Of a stretch of 64,000 nt of DNA, positions 46,842 to 59,625 are shown piece by piece. The position numbers and the translations under genes are program-made. Within the stretch, counting starts at the first letter, position 1, and each line of letters starts with the position of its first letter. The stretch lies in the NCBI RefSeq assembly GCF_003073045.1, contig NC_037591.1, forward strand, positions 24,213,319 to 24,277,318. The letters run 5' to 3'. A model generated the notes under the pieces. It did not search any database, was not told where the DNA came from, and saw only the letters and a program-made list of their open reading frames with translations. This DNA comes from Pomacea canaliculata. Taxonomy: Eukaryota; Mollusca; Gastropoda; Architaenioglossa; Ampullariidae.

Positions 46842-49800
46842 GAATACACGGGGTCTGGTGGTAATCATGACTAGAACATGACATCATGTTTATAGATATC
46901 TATGGTGAGTGGCCTTTTTATCCCGAAGTTCATGTTTTTATTGTCTAGCACAGCTAGAGTTAAAAATATTATTGTTTAATCACACATTCATTGCTGCCTC
47001 TTGTAAGCAGATTTATGGATTCTCTCTCTGTGGTGAAAAATCCCGATTTTATAAAACGTCTTTCATGTCCTAGATAAGCTGTCGACTCTTACATAATAAT
47101 AGTAGCAATAAAGTTGATTTATAGAGCACAATACCTCAGCAATATATCCAAGCCTATTGCTCTGTAGACATATAATAACCACAGCCAACGACGATGACGA
47201 TGACAATGGCGACGACGAGAAACAAAGAAGTGAAAGACTGAGCAGAGGAGTGTTAAGCAAAGGAAGATCAACACAGACTGAAAATCGAGGTCAGACCAAT
47301 TCGTGTTTAAAGCACATCGGCCGGTCGCCTAAGGAAACAGATAAACAAACCTGCTAACTCACCTGCATATACCTCCAGCACAGAGATCATTTAAATGTCA
47401 CTGTAAGAACCAACTTCAGGTGACCATGAGATAATGTAGTCATATTTGAGTTAGTCTGGAATTGTTCTTGATAAACGAATCTCGAAATACATTCAAAGTA
47501 GTAGTAACCATTTTCAGTAGCAGCTCACAGAAGGCATCCAGTGATGAAATGATATGAAACCTCACAGTTCTTGTGTGTGGGTGTGTTTCTACCTCAGGCT
47601 AACAACAGGTACAACACCAAAACCTTTGAGCCAACTGCTTCATGACAGGCTGTGTTTGTGGCATGTACATTTGTGAAACACACCTAAAAGTCTCGTGTAC
47701 ATGGGCTTATGCGCTAAATCTCCTACAAATACCTTAGTATGAAAATATATCTTACCTTTCTTAGCTTTTGTTGAACAGAAGAAACTATCTACACGTCTAC
47801 AATCATATTCCTTGTGACTGCTTCCCGTCAAGGCAACAGCACGATGAGTAGGGAGCTATTTTCGTACAAAAGATAGGAAATTCCCAGAAACTTATTTTAG
47901 TTTTCGTTTTCGGTAAGGTCTTCTGTCAGTTTATATCATCGAAGGTCCTGACTTTAACAGGTAGAACAACTCCCAGTACAATGCTTCTCCTCCCCTTCTC
48001 ATTTCTGTTTATTGCTACTTTCAACTTGTCATCCTCTACTGAATCATGAAGATGTTTATTATTACAATATATACCAGCAGAGGTTAAGTTCAAGGTTTAT
48101 GTCACTGTGCAGTGTTGGTGTGAACAGTAAAGCAATATTATGATCTACGAGTAGCATGCGAAAGATTTCCGTCCTCAAAACAAAACTCTAACTAAACGAT
48201 AGTTGTATTCCACGTGAAAATAATATACAAAATAAACTAAAACTTACCGATAAGTATATATATATTTACTGATTGAGCATATCACGAACCAGGTAAAAAA
48301 AAGGTATTTGAACATATCAAAGCACTGTTCAGTCTACTGAACTGCTAAAGCGATTCGCATATAAACCTAATAATGCCAATTGTCGGTTACTATTTGACGC
48401 GAAACATAAGCTCATTACAAATATATAAGTATATAAATACAAATATATAAAAGATTCTTACCTTTGTAGAAATTTAGTAAGGGACTACATGCAGCTGAGG
48501 TGGTGCACGCCACCTGTTTGTAATAAAGATAATCACAGGATTGGAAGTAGATTTATTTTTATTTAGCAGGACGCATTTTCGCTAACGAGAGTTTCTACTT
48601 TCGCTTTATGGCAACCAAAGTTTTGAGTTAAATAACGTAAAGTGAAAAACAAGTAAATTAAAACAGCCGTTGATGTTGGCAAATCAGCTTCTACACCCCG
48701 GCAGTGTTTTGAGAGTCCACAATAAAGTCTACATTGTATCCGAAGTCCGTGTCACTCCTTCAGTAAATCATAGGAACACATTTCCCTATTGCTGCATCAT
48801 AACTGTTAAGCAAAATTGATATGCATTCAATACCTTGTTATTGAATTATTTAATTTAGATGTGAGTTGCTGAACGTATTTCATGAAATGTCTTACCAATA
48901 TGTGTATAAGTCTATTATTCTGCCGACCCGAGCCTGCATTGCCTATACATGTACTCATAAACGATCTTGAGAGATTGTACGGGTATCGTCTGGCCGATTG
49001 TCAGGTTCCATCCAAGATGTAGAGGCCTGCAGCTCTGTGAGTTCTGTACACCTGGAAACAGTAACTCGTATCAGACAGTTCTTGACTTCGCTCTGTTGCT
49101 TCCCCTATTTCATGTTTTCCTCTACCAGCAGGAGGTACCACCCTTGTACACGCCAAATGATGAGGAAGGGAGCTCATCGTGTTTGAACTCGTTTTTTTTT
49201 AAAGTCATTAATTGAAACAGAGAACGGACAGTTGTATGGCGCAAAATACTGCGCAGTCACGGTTCGTGGAAAAGGTCTCGTGCCACTTCACAAGTTAGTT
49301 TGTGTAGACTCATTTCTGATTGTCACACCTTACACAATCAGATACAGAGTCTACGACAGATACACGGGGTTCTGAGTAAAGGACGGTCTTCTCTGGACGA
49401 CAATCTAAGTCAATGAATAAATCCCTTCATCCACTTGGTTTATTGAATTCTCTACCACAAAGGACTACTGCACGTATGAGTATCAGGAAAGAATAAATGG
49501 AGTATGAGTTCAAGTGTAAGTCATGATAAAACTAAACAGTAATCTCATGATGTGTGGGTAACATGTGATATTGTGTTGTGTACTTCTTACTAGCCATTCA
49601 CGGTGATGTGGAGATATTTGAACTTTCCTTTCGTCTTGTATCTTGAGCCATCTGTACCAAGGAGAAATGGTTGTGTCTCTCCTGCTTGTTACACTTAATT
49701 AAATAACTTTCACTTGACGAAGCCTTCTTATTGTTGTTTTTTTATGCTATGTTTGAATGCCATTATTTGTTTGTAATTAGCTATAGGTTTTGCAGGTTTT

Positions 49801-50935
49801 CATCTTGCTGCGTAGACGCACTTCAATGAGGTTATAAGACTCGTGTGATGTGCCGACAGGGTACAGAATAAATTGCAGTTCAGATCTCTTTTTATGCAAA
49901 TTATTTGTCGTCTTTTTCTGTGTGTATATATATATATCGCACTCATACACACATAACGTGTCACGTTCTCTTTCAAAATCAGACTAACCACTCACTGTGG
50001 CGCTTTGGAAGCACGAGTTGTCCACCCTGTGTCTAGTATCGTGGTATATTTAATTTCAAAATAAGAGTTATTCCGACATTGGTGGTTTCTCAATTAGACA
50101 TGGATTTGCACTCCAACAACCGAAAATGACAAAAAATAGTAAGCAATGTTTACATTCTAATATGTATTCTAATAAATATATTTGTTGTGCAGTTGAAGTT
50201 TGTATATTATGAACTTATCATTCTTCTCATTTCTATTATCATTCTCCGTCCCATAGAGTTAAAATCGTTCATTTGAATGTAGTAGAAAAAAACAATCTAG
50301 TCACACCACGTTAATGTTTCAAAATGCTCTTTAAAATTGTGTTTCACAGAAGGTTGTCTTTAATGTTGATTACTGGTTAATAATATATGAAACAAACAAG
50401 TGGTCGCGAGTTTCTGGCCTTCGTTTGCTGGGAAGATTGATTTAAAAAAATAGTAGTAACTATTTTCAGTAACAGCTGTTCAAAAAACTACGAACAAGAC
50501 CGACTATATCCGTACATCTGAAACCACATCATCACACGTGAAGGACATGTATTATGAAAGAACTGTTTCAGTTCTTAGCCACACTGACCCCATGCATGTC
50601 TAGTCCATAATGAAACACATTATCGTATGAAGTGATGCATAAACAGTTAAGAATACATTCAGAGAACGAGTTTGCAGGATAAATCATTATTGTACAACAG
50701 CATGAACCGATGCATTAGATACTAATGTTGAACTTTCGTTTTATAAACAAGCAACACATTACTTTCACATCGATAAGTGAACCACATTAACAATGATATT
50801 TTTTGACACTAGTAATTCACTATCTTCCTTCTTATGAGCATTTTAAAAACTTATTTTATTAAGACTTATTTTTTTTTAATCTGTACAAAATCTCCATAAC
50901 ATTTTTTTTTTTAGTTGTAATATTATCTCTCACTC

Positions 50936-51236
50936 GTAGAACACTACACACCTGCTGTCATGGCACAAAGATCAGTTCCGGGAAAAGAAACCATATATGG
51001 GAAGCTTTTAATTATTTATAGAGCATAGCCATGAATAGAATGTGACATCATGTTTGTAGATGTCCACAGTGAGTGGCCCTATTATCCCGAAGTTCATGTT
51101 CTCATTGTATAGGAACGAACTAAAGTACGATTAGTTTACGATTAGGGTCAAACTATTCTTTAATCACACATCGATCTTGAAAAATTACTGTTATTTTTAG
51201 CACATTTATAGACCTCGCCCTCTGGTGGAAATTCCC
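50936..51236 (-). promoter_or_regulatory. Type B promoter candidate upstream of copy 6
   Basis: kB consensus 51227-51236, CTCF-like motif 51215-51228 (one mismatch), TATAAATA 51013-51020, perfect CArG box 50991-51000, TTCCGGGAA 50976-50984 with the IRF-like extension. The donor is GTGAGA as in the 39.6-kb copy. It belongs to the duplicated 11.3-kb unit. Confidence 0.45.
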
Positions 51237-53050
51237 GATTTCATAGTAGATGTTTCAAGTTACCACCAACTCGTTCATAATAATAATAACAAATTGAACT
51301 TAATACCGGAGATATTGCAACCATATAGACAATATTGTTGCTCGTTACACATTATACTAATTACTATCGACGATTACAAAGAAAGAGTGAGGTAAAAAGA
51401 GATAACTACAGATATAAAGTCAATCATAGATAAAATCGATCTTGTTTTTTTATACAATTGAGTAACTTATAACTAGAGACTTGTGCTACGTTCTGTAGAC
51501 ATCACCTGACTGGCACAATTAGGACTTTATCTGACATTTATAAACCAAGAACATCTTGTAGGAGGCAGAGCTACGAAGAGTGTTTTACATGTGAGTGTTT
51601 AGTAAATGAGGATAAATGACCTTAGAGGGTCAAAGGTGTAGTACTCCGCTACATAGAAAAAATCCCCAGGCCTCCAACCCCGATGGCCCTGCTACAATAT
51701 GCCTGGAAATACTATACTACAGACTTGACACACAATATCTGCATGAGTAATTACATCCCTTCCTATGGACTACATTCCCTTGATATCTTCACTGTACCTC
51801 AAACCTTAGTAAAACTGGAGCAGAGAATAAGTCATAAAAAGCATATCACTAAAATAATATACAGAGAAATATATACAGTAGGTGTGTAGGTGTGAAAGAG
51901 AGAGTTTACTATACCAGTGTGTGTCACAGAGATTCATTGTTTTTAATTATTGTAATATAACCAAAATAGTATCTTGTGATATAATAAAATAAATTGTAGA
52001 CAATTTTAATTCCATGGTTATATTTTATTATCCAGTTTAAATAACATGCAACTCGGTACTACATGTCTCTAGTTTGGACTCTGTTGTGGCTTTTTCACAA
52101 GAGAATAATATGATTTTAAAATAGGTGTGAAATATAGAGCACTAGTAGTTTTGTGCAGGCACAGTTAATGACCAGTAGATTTTATAACACAAAAGGCATG
52201 AGGTGAAATAAAGCACTTTACTATTTATCTATAAAGAGTACATCTAACAACCTTTTTAAAAAAAAGTTAAATGTGAAACCAATAAATGCACTTACAGTAT
52301 TAGATTTATCATACATAAAACAGTTCAAACATTCTTGCATCAGTTTTCACGCTTTAACATTTAAAAGACCGAATAAGTAACAAATTAAAATTAAACCATC
52401 AAATCAATCCACTTGACATTTTCCTTCTGAATATGAAGATAACCGACGTGTAAATTATAAAATAATATAACACGACATCCAGACACAGAAATGAACTAAA
52501 TTTCTCAAACCAAATTTTTAATTTATTTATAATTACATTTCGATACAACTTTTTCTCAGCTTTAAGCGGTCTGTGCAGCGCTAGCATTCTAAAGTAACAC
52601 ATCAACACAAAAAATTGTATCCACACCTCTTTCTCTGCAATATACTAGAACAAATGAATACAATTTACACGAGTTAACATGTGAAATAAAGAATGGAAAT
52701 TCTTGTTAAAAAAGTAAAACCAAAGCACATACGCTCAGCAATTCCCACGATATTTAGACACTACTTTACAGTCGTGGATTATAAGATTCTGAAAGAAATA
52801 TTTTGGGCACGAAATGACATTTTCAGCGGATTGGCAAAAGGAAACGACTGGTTTGCCGTACAGACTTTTGTTCCTTTCGTCAAAAACAGAGAAATGACAA
52901 ATATTTGAGAAATTAGCATCATGTAACAAATTAAATAAAAATACAGTGATTTATCAGCAAAAATAATGAAGGTTACAGGCGTTCCCAATAACCATTATTT
53001 CAGTAGTAAGTGTTTAGTTATATGTTATGTGTGAGAACAGTAAACTAAGA

Positions 53051-53493
53051 CAGTGATGCCCAACCTTTTTCGGCCTACGGGCCATATACATTTCAGACAT
53101 GCGTGTCAGGGGCCGCTTCACCGCAAAAAATACAAAAAAAGAAAAAAAATAGAGCAGATACCATTTTTATTAGAAACAAGCTGTACTTACCATTAATTAT
53201 GTACTAATTAGTGGGATATTTGAAGTTGTTTACCGAAACCAACTTCTGAATCTCCGGCCTCATCGTAGAGACACCAAGTCGGAGAACTGAATCGAAATGT
53301 TCGTCCATCGAAAAAAAGATTGGGAAACGCCCCTACGTAGGGATAAATACTTCTTCCATTTTTTTTCGTTTTTTAGGTCTTTTTTTATTACTAACATGCC
53401 GATTTCCTGCACTGTGGGCAGAAGTTTCGCGGGCCGGATGGCACCGCGTCGCGGGCCGGATATGGCCCGCGGGCCGTTGGTTGTGCATCCCTG
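53051..53493. mobile_element. hAT-type MITE (second copy, by segmental duplication)
   Basis: 443 bp, nearly identical to 41703-42148, with the same 8-bp duplication AACTAAGA (53043-53050, 53494-53501). The shared insertion point shows it was copied with its host segment and did not transpose independently. Confidence 0.85.
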
Positions 53494-53806
53494 AACTAAG
53501 ATATCCAGAACATTGTACAGGAGTGCATTACTATACACCTTGACAAAAAACGAAACATCAAGGTCTGTAAGAAAAAGCAAGTAGGCATCACTCTTTCTGT
53601 AAAACATTTTAAACAATTCTCTTTTAAAAATCGAGTCATTATGTTATCCACATTATATTATCCACACAAAAAAAATAGTAAAAATAGAAATGACAGGCCA
53701 CAGCCCCGTCACGTGCTTGTGTCCCGCAGCCTTCAGGTGAACAGGAGCTTGGAATGGTGAGTAGACAGTAGCTAAAATGTGTAAGTGCAGAAAGGTCAAT
53801 CCATTT

Positions 53807-54267
53807 GCAGGAAAGAAATCAACTGACCACATTACTCCTGTACTTCGTGACCTACATTGGCTTCCTGTGGAGAAGCGAATTGAGCACAAATTGTTAACCT
53901 TAACCTATGGCTGTCTTCACGACCTTACGCCTGTCTATCTACAAGAACTCATTCGCTGTTACCAACCCCAGCGGAACCTTCGTTCAGCAGCTCACTTCAG
54001 ACTTGAACGACCGAGTGTTCAGTCAGGGAATGCTAACAAGAAGACTGCGGGTTTCAGATCCTTCTCCAATGTAGCCCCGCTTTTGTGGAACTCGCTTCCC
54101 CTCTCGACCAAGGAGTCTGATAGTATTGCATCTTTCAAGAAAAATCTTAAGACTCACTTGTTTAAACTTTTTTGAAGTTTTCATTTGACCTGCAGTTTGG
54201 TGGCTGCTGGGATCACCGCGCATTGAGCGCATCTTTGTGATGCGGATACTAGCGCGCTATAAATCTG

Positions 54268-54306
<39 letters not shown>

Positions 54307-54319
54307 TCATCATCATCAT

Positions 54320-54366
<47 letters not shown>
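53807..54366 (+). mobile_element. 5'-truncated L2/CR1-like LINE with expanded CAT tail
   Basis: It has the same insertion and the same encoded LINE C-terminus (frame 53777-54175) as 42462-42940. Its tail is longer: (CAT)n at about 54267-54311, a CAC run near 54320-54334, then CAT repeats to 54366. Read on the minus strand this gives the Asp and Gly run at the end of copy 7. Confidence 0.85.
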
Positions 54367-54368
<2 letters not shown>

Positions 54369-56730
54369 TTTCAGAAATGTCACCAAGATATTTCAGGACC
54401 AAACCATCGCCACATCCAATAAGCAGGCGGCCGTTAAGGTCAAGGTTCAGAGCTGTGGGCCGCAAAATGTTCCCACTTCCGGGCAGGTAGTCGACGAACG
54501 TCAGGCCAGTTGTAGTGACTTTTGTCACGTGCACACAGTCGTTCATCCAATCAGCGATCAGCAGCAACTCTTTGTCATAGAAGCAGACGTCTGTCGGGAA
54601 GAAGGGTTGTTTCGGTGACTCGTAGGTCGCTATGGGGTGATTAGACTTGCTAGAGTAAAGTCGTACAACGCGGTAACCATTTTGTCGTGCATTCTCCCTT
54701 CTCATCATTGCTTCATCACTTGAATTTTCATCTTCGTCTTGATACTCCTCTTCGTCTACCACAGCAAAGAAAGATCCAGGAAGGTTTGCGTCAAAGTTAT
54801 GTACGCTTTCTACCCGCGGAAAAAGCAGAGGGTCACCTAAAACAGTGGTTCTCAAAGTTTTTCGGACCGCGGACCACTTTACTTAAGTAAAACCTACGGC
54901 GGACCACCAAGTCCTTAGTAAAAACTATGGCGGACCATCAAGGCCTAAAAATCAGTCTGTACTATGAATTTCAAATTTAAATTGGCGCATTTGTTTCATT
55001 TTAATTCAAAACTTAATGTCCTTTTGTAAAAGTAGTATAGTAATAAGTTGACATAAAACTACGTATACCTCGTTCTTTGTAATTAAAATGTTAATGCGAG
55101 GAACGCATCTCTTTAAACATCCCTTTGCTGACATATGACGACTGTCAGCCGCGGACCACCTAACTTATGCCCACGGACCACTAGTGGTCCGCGGACCACA
55201 CTTTGAGAACCACTGACCTAAAATACGTGTTACCTTTCCATTTTCATATTCTAGCTCCACTGGACTAATATAGCATATGTCCTTTGTATAATTCTGAACA
55301 ATAGCAAGCATGCTTACACTCTTAGAACCAAATGCCCTGAACTCCGACTCTTCCCATTCCCAAATATAAGGTTTACGTGTGACGCATGTTATCCCCGTTT
55401 CATATGTGTTCTTTATACATTTAGAGCCTGCAGACCCCCATGTCATGTGTTTCTGTTTGGAAAAGTCCCCTCCTGTTCTTCCATAAATTATATCAATACT
55501 TTTGTTCTCTTTTTGAAGAAGAGCGTGCACTTCCCTTCAATCGCTATCATCAGATTGACTCAAGCATTCCGTGTCCACGTTTTGTCCAATCGGAAATTCC
55601 AGTCTGACAGGGATCCCAATGAACCTCTTGATGTCCTCTTTAATGTGGTTGGTGAAGTCGCCATGAAGGCCGGGACAGAAACACGTATCAGGCACTGCAT
55701 TACCAAGTTCTTTTAGGCGCTTGGAGCTTCCTTTTCCCTTTATTATCTCTTTCATCACCTGCAGGACCTCCATGTCACAGCCTGAAGTCAGGGCTAGTCT
55801 AATGCGGTCGTTAAGCTGTAGAAGGGAGTTAAGTTTGCTTTGTACTCGCTGTATGTCAGCAGCCATTTCTTTTTCCAAACTATCGGAGATTTCTTCCAGT
55901 TGTTGTTGTGCTTGGTCACGATATTCTTTTGCCATTGCTACAATTAAGTCGAACCGGTCTTGAATCTGTTGGAAATGGAAACAGCATTTCTGGATAAAAT
56001 TGTGTATGTCATAGAAAGCATTATATGTTTAATCTTTAGTATTTTATGTCGAAGAATATCTTACAACAGTCTGAAGTGGTTTCTTCTCTGTGTGTGTGTG
56101 TTTGTGTGGTGGGTGAGAGAGAGAGCATTTACCAACCTGTTTGGAGATTCCATTTCGTTTCTCTCGGGCTCGTTTCTCATTTTCTTTCAAATATTGTAAA
56201 AAATTGTTGGTTATGTAGTCAGTGGATTCCTCTAGATGATGCAGTTCCTGTTTAATGATTTGCTGACAACGACTTGCGGTCTCGGACAGATCTTCGGTTA
56301 CATGCCCCTCGTGTTTAGTCAGCTTACATCTCAAGCAGATGACTTGGTCACACTGGTCGCAGTAAAATATGACACGTTCTTTAGTGTGTACAGGACACAT
56401 CGAATGGCTTTCATCACTACATGCCTGCTCCACAGCTTCTTTAGTGTGGACATAACACTTTGAATGGCTTTCATCACTACGTGCCTGCTCTAGAGCTTCG
56501 TCAGTGAAGTAGAAGTTGACTTGTAGAGCACGCACACCACCTGGCGGTACAGTAGCAGGAGCTCTACAGGTAGGACACGGGACGGTGTTTCCATGGCGAT
56601 TTGCCAGTTGCTCTAGACACTCTAGACAGAAGGTGTGATGACAGGGCAGGAATCTCGGGGATGTAAAAACTTCTGTGCATATTGCACATGTCATGTTTGT
56701 CTGTACAGAAGCCATGTCTGAGGCTGCCAT
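54316..56730 (-). pseudogene. TRIM-like gene copy 7, disrupted by a MITE and a stop; B-box half duplicated; poly-Asp/Gly tail
   Basis: Exon 1 is 56137-56730 (198 codons, start MAASDMASVQ) and is open. Exon 2 is 54316-55965. Exon 1 has a 60-bp in-frame tandem duplication (56380-56439 and 56440-56499): EALEQARSDESHSKCYVHTK is followed by EAVEQACSDESHSMCPVHTK, doubling the first C-x2-H ligand pair of the B-box. In exon 2 a TGA at 55537-55539 replaces the conserved Cys of DSECREVHAL, and a 373-bp hAT-type MITE with 8-bp target duplications sits at 54843-55215, inside the sequence for the region before HNFDANLPG. The C-terminus runs into the tail of an L2/CR1-like LINE, giving EM, eleven Asp and six Gly before TGA. 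A full-length protein is not possible as read. A RING/B-box/coiled-coil fragment of about 330 residues could still be made. Confidence 0.85.
54843..55215. mobile_element. hAT-type MITE inserted in exon 2 of copy 7
   Basis: 373 bp with terminal inverted repeats beginning CAGTGGTTCTCAAAG and an 8-bp target duplication ACCTAAAA (54835-54842, 55216-55223). Internal GGACCGCGGACCAC repeats occur near both ends. The insertion is absent from the same exon in all other copies. Confidence 0.9.
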
Positions 56731-58198
56731 GATAGTATGTCTGGAATTAAATCAAGAGATTACGGGAATATTTCTCTACAGTTCACAAGAAAAAAAACCA
56801 CGAGATTATAAGTTATTTAAATGTTGAAACAAACAGTTACCGAGATGAAGTGTATATTTTAATGAAAACTGGTTATTATTTTCTTTTTAAGACTGTAGAC
56901 AGAGGAAGTTAAACTGAAAAAAATGGGTGATACCTGTAATATAAAATACACTTAAACGTCTACTCCCTCACTCTCTGTTCCAGAAATGAATTAAGCGAGT
57001 GGTACATTAACATCTTTATCAGTGTAATCACTGTTTTCTCACTCAGAAACATGGAAGTCGCTCGCTAAGTCATCTGCAATCACATTGCAGTGCTGCTGTC
57101 ACTACCACACACACAATGTTATTTGTCACAGTCACAACACAGCTTTTGTGATGGATGTATCCGTGAACTATCACAGATGAGATTTTATTGCCAACTTACA
57201 TTTCAAGCATCTGAAAAGCTGTTTGAGCAAGGGGCGGTAATTGATACCGTGAGTCACATTCATTAAAGATTGTTTCACTATTGTATCACGCGTGACACAC
57301 TCCAACACATAAAAGCAATGAACCCAACTTTGAGAATGAATCCACATGAAAAAGTTTGCGGGAGAAATTATTGGGTTCTAAGAGGATTTCTTTTCGTAAA
57401 CTAGCCGTACATTACTTTCAAAGTGTATCATTCAAAACAATCTGTGTTAACATGCATTGTTTCCTGCGAACCTTCTAATTTCAATTTTATTATAAATGAA
57501 CTTCAATAATTATTTAAAATCTGGAAAAAAACCGAAAGTGCTTGAACCTTTAAGGTTGGTATAATTCAAAACCATACTTTTATTATCTCTTTGAAAAGAC
57601 AGGAGACATTTCGTACATTCACAATCTCACTTTCATTAAGGTCTCATTTTAATTACATGGAACTTTTATATCATAAAACTTATCAAACTAGACATACACA
57701 CTACCAGACAATGTCAAGATATATTTTGCAGCTAATGAAATGAAATCATAATTTAGAGCTACCACTTCAAGTATCTACACCAAAGAAAAACTACTTGCCA
57801 CTGCATTAATCTGTTGTATCAATCTGATTTCCGAACACAACTTGAGTTATTTCTCAAATTGCTTCAAGCAAATGTCAAACTTTATCTCGTTTCTAACACG
57901 TTGTGGTGGAGGACGACGGGGAAAAATTGTGATAAGAAATTGCTGACACCACCAAGGGTCTGAGGTGCAATTATGTGATGATGAACAGTTTTCTAGATAA
58001 GGACGAGCTGACTTCATGTGCCATTCACCCACTGCTTCGTGTTGACAGCTGGTATTGTCAATAGAATGAAAACGAAATACTTTCTATCGAACTACTGAAG
58101 TAATTCACATAAAGTAAGTCTTCACTTACACTAACTACAACCCACCCAAAGTGAGCTCCCTAAAAAAGAACCTACTTAACTGAACGAATATGTCTTAC

Positions 58199-58293
58199 CT
58201 GTAGAACAGGTGTGAAGAACAAACTGACGTCAGCTGTCAAGGCTGTCGAGGACAGTTTCAGGAAGAGAAAACTAAGGCAAAGGTTTATATTTA
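58199..58293 (-). promoter_or_regulatory. Type A 5' UTR exon candidate of copy 7, weakened TATA
   Basis: Donor CAG|GTAAGA with the exon ending at 58199. The position of the TATA box (58286-58293) reads TAAATATA instead of TATAAATA. No type B block is present further upstream before copy 8. Confidence 0.35.
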
Positions 58294-59625
58294 GAGAACA
58301 CACGTGACCTGGGGGTAATCAAAACTAGGACCTGATATCATATTTCTAGATACTTATCTCTGGTGAGTGGGTGGCGATGACGACAAAGAAGTTAAAGACT
58401 GCGCAGTGCGCAAGGGAAGATCACCAAGGACAGAAAGTGGAGGTCAGACCAAATCCTGTTTAAAGCCCGTACACGCACATCGGTCACTCACCTATGTAAG
58501 CATAGATAAACCGGCTAACTCACCTGGAGATACCTGCAGCACAGAGACCATTTGAATGTCACTGTAAGAACCAACTTCAGGTGACCATGAGATAATGTAG
58601 TCATATCTGAGTTAGCCTTGATAAACGAATCTCATTTCTTTCTCCGTGGCAAGAGGTCAATATTTTCTTGAAAAGTATCAGATTTTATTTATCTCAGACC
58701 GTCATTTGGGGCAGATCGAGATAAAGGAAACAAGACCATGACCTAGCCATAGCCACATAACAGACTCATTCAGACAAGTGCAATCATTCACTCTCTCTCT
58801 ACAGGACATGTCTGTCATCACAAATGATTCCGGATGCCTTTTTTTGTAACTGCTTAGTAAGTCTTTAACTTATTTCGGAGTAGGGTAACGCGTGGTGTCG
58901 AAATACATTCAAAGTAGTAGTAACTATTTTCAGTAGCAGCTCACAGAAGGCATCCAGTGATGAAATGATATGATACCTCACAGTTCTTGTGTGTGGGCGT
59001 GTTTCTACCTCAGGGTAATAGCAGCTACAACACCAAAACCTTTGAGCCAACTGCTTCATGACAGGCGGTGTTTGTGCCATGTACATATGTGAAACACACC
59101 TACAAGTCTCGTGCACATGAGCCTTACGTGTCTCTCTGATCCACTAAATCTCATACAAATACTTTAGTATGAAAATATATCTTACCTTTCTTACCTTTTG
59201 TCGAACAGAGGAAACTATCTACACGTCTACAATTATATTCCTTGTGACTGCTTCAGGTAAAGGCAACAGCTCGATGGGGAGCTATTTTCACATGAAACAT
59301 TAGAGAAAATTACCAGAAACTTATTTTAGTGGTAAAGAGTAAATTGTAGTTCAGATCTCTTTGTATGCAAATTATTTGTTCTCTCTCGCACTCACACCTA
59401 CATAATATGTCACCTTCTCTTTCAACATCAGAATAACCACACATTGTAGCGTTTTGGAAGCACGAGTTGTCCTCCCTGTGTGTAGTATCGTGGTATAAGA
59501 GTTATTCCGACATTGGCGAGACCCACAAAAGACAGAACATTTTTATTGCTTCCATAAATATTTTAGAATTCACATTCCATTTTAGTTTGTTATCAAAATG
59601 AGTACTTAAGTAATTCAACTATTTC
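58294..59625. other. Junction between the young array units and copy 8
   Basis: Contains truncated pieces of the distal 5' flank: 58450-58640 matches 35880-36080, 58890-59320 matches 47490-47900, and 59340-59515 matches 38520-38730. The homology stops at about 59515, just before the copy 8 3' end, marking an old breakpoint. No gene. Confidence 0.45.

Larger units (their letters stand above)
47990..54400. repeat. Segmental duplication unit, right copy
   Basis: Partner of 36590-42960; it covers the distal 5' flank of copy 6 and the 3' flank of copy 7. It carries the second hAT MITE and L2/CR1-like LINE at homologous positions. Confidence 0.8.
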
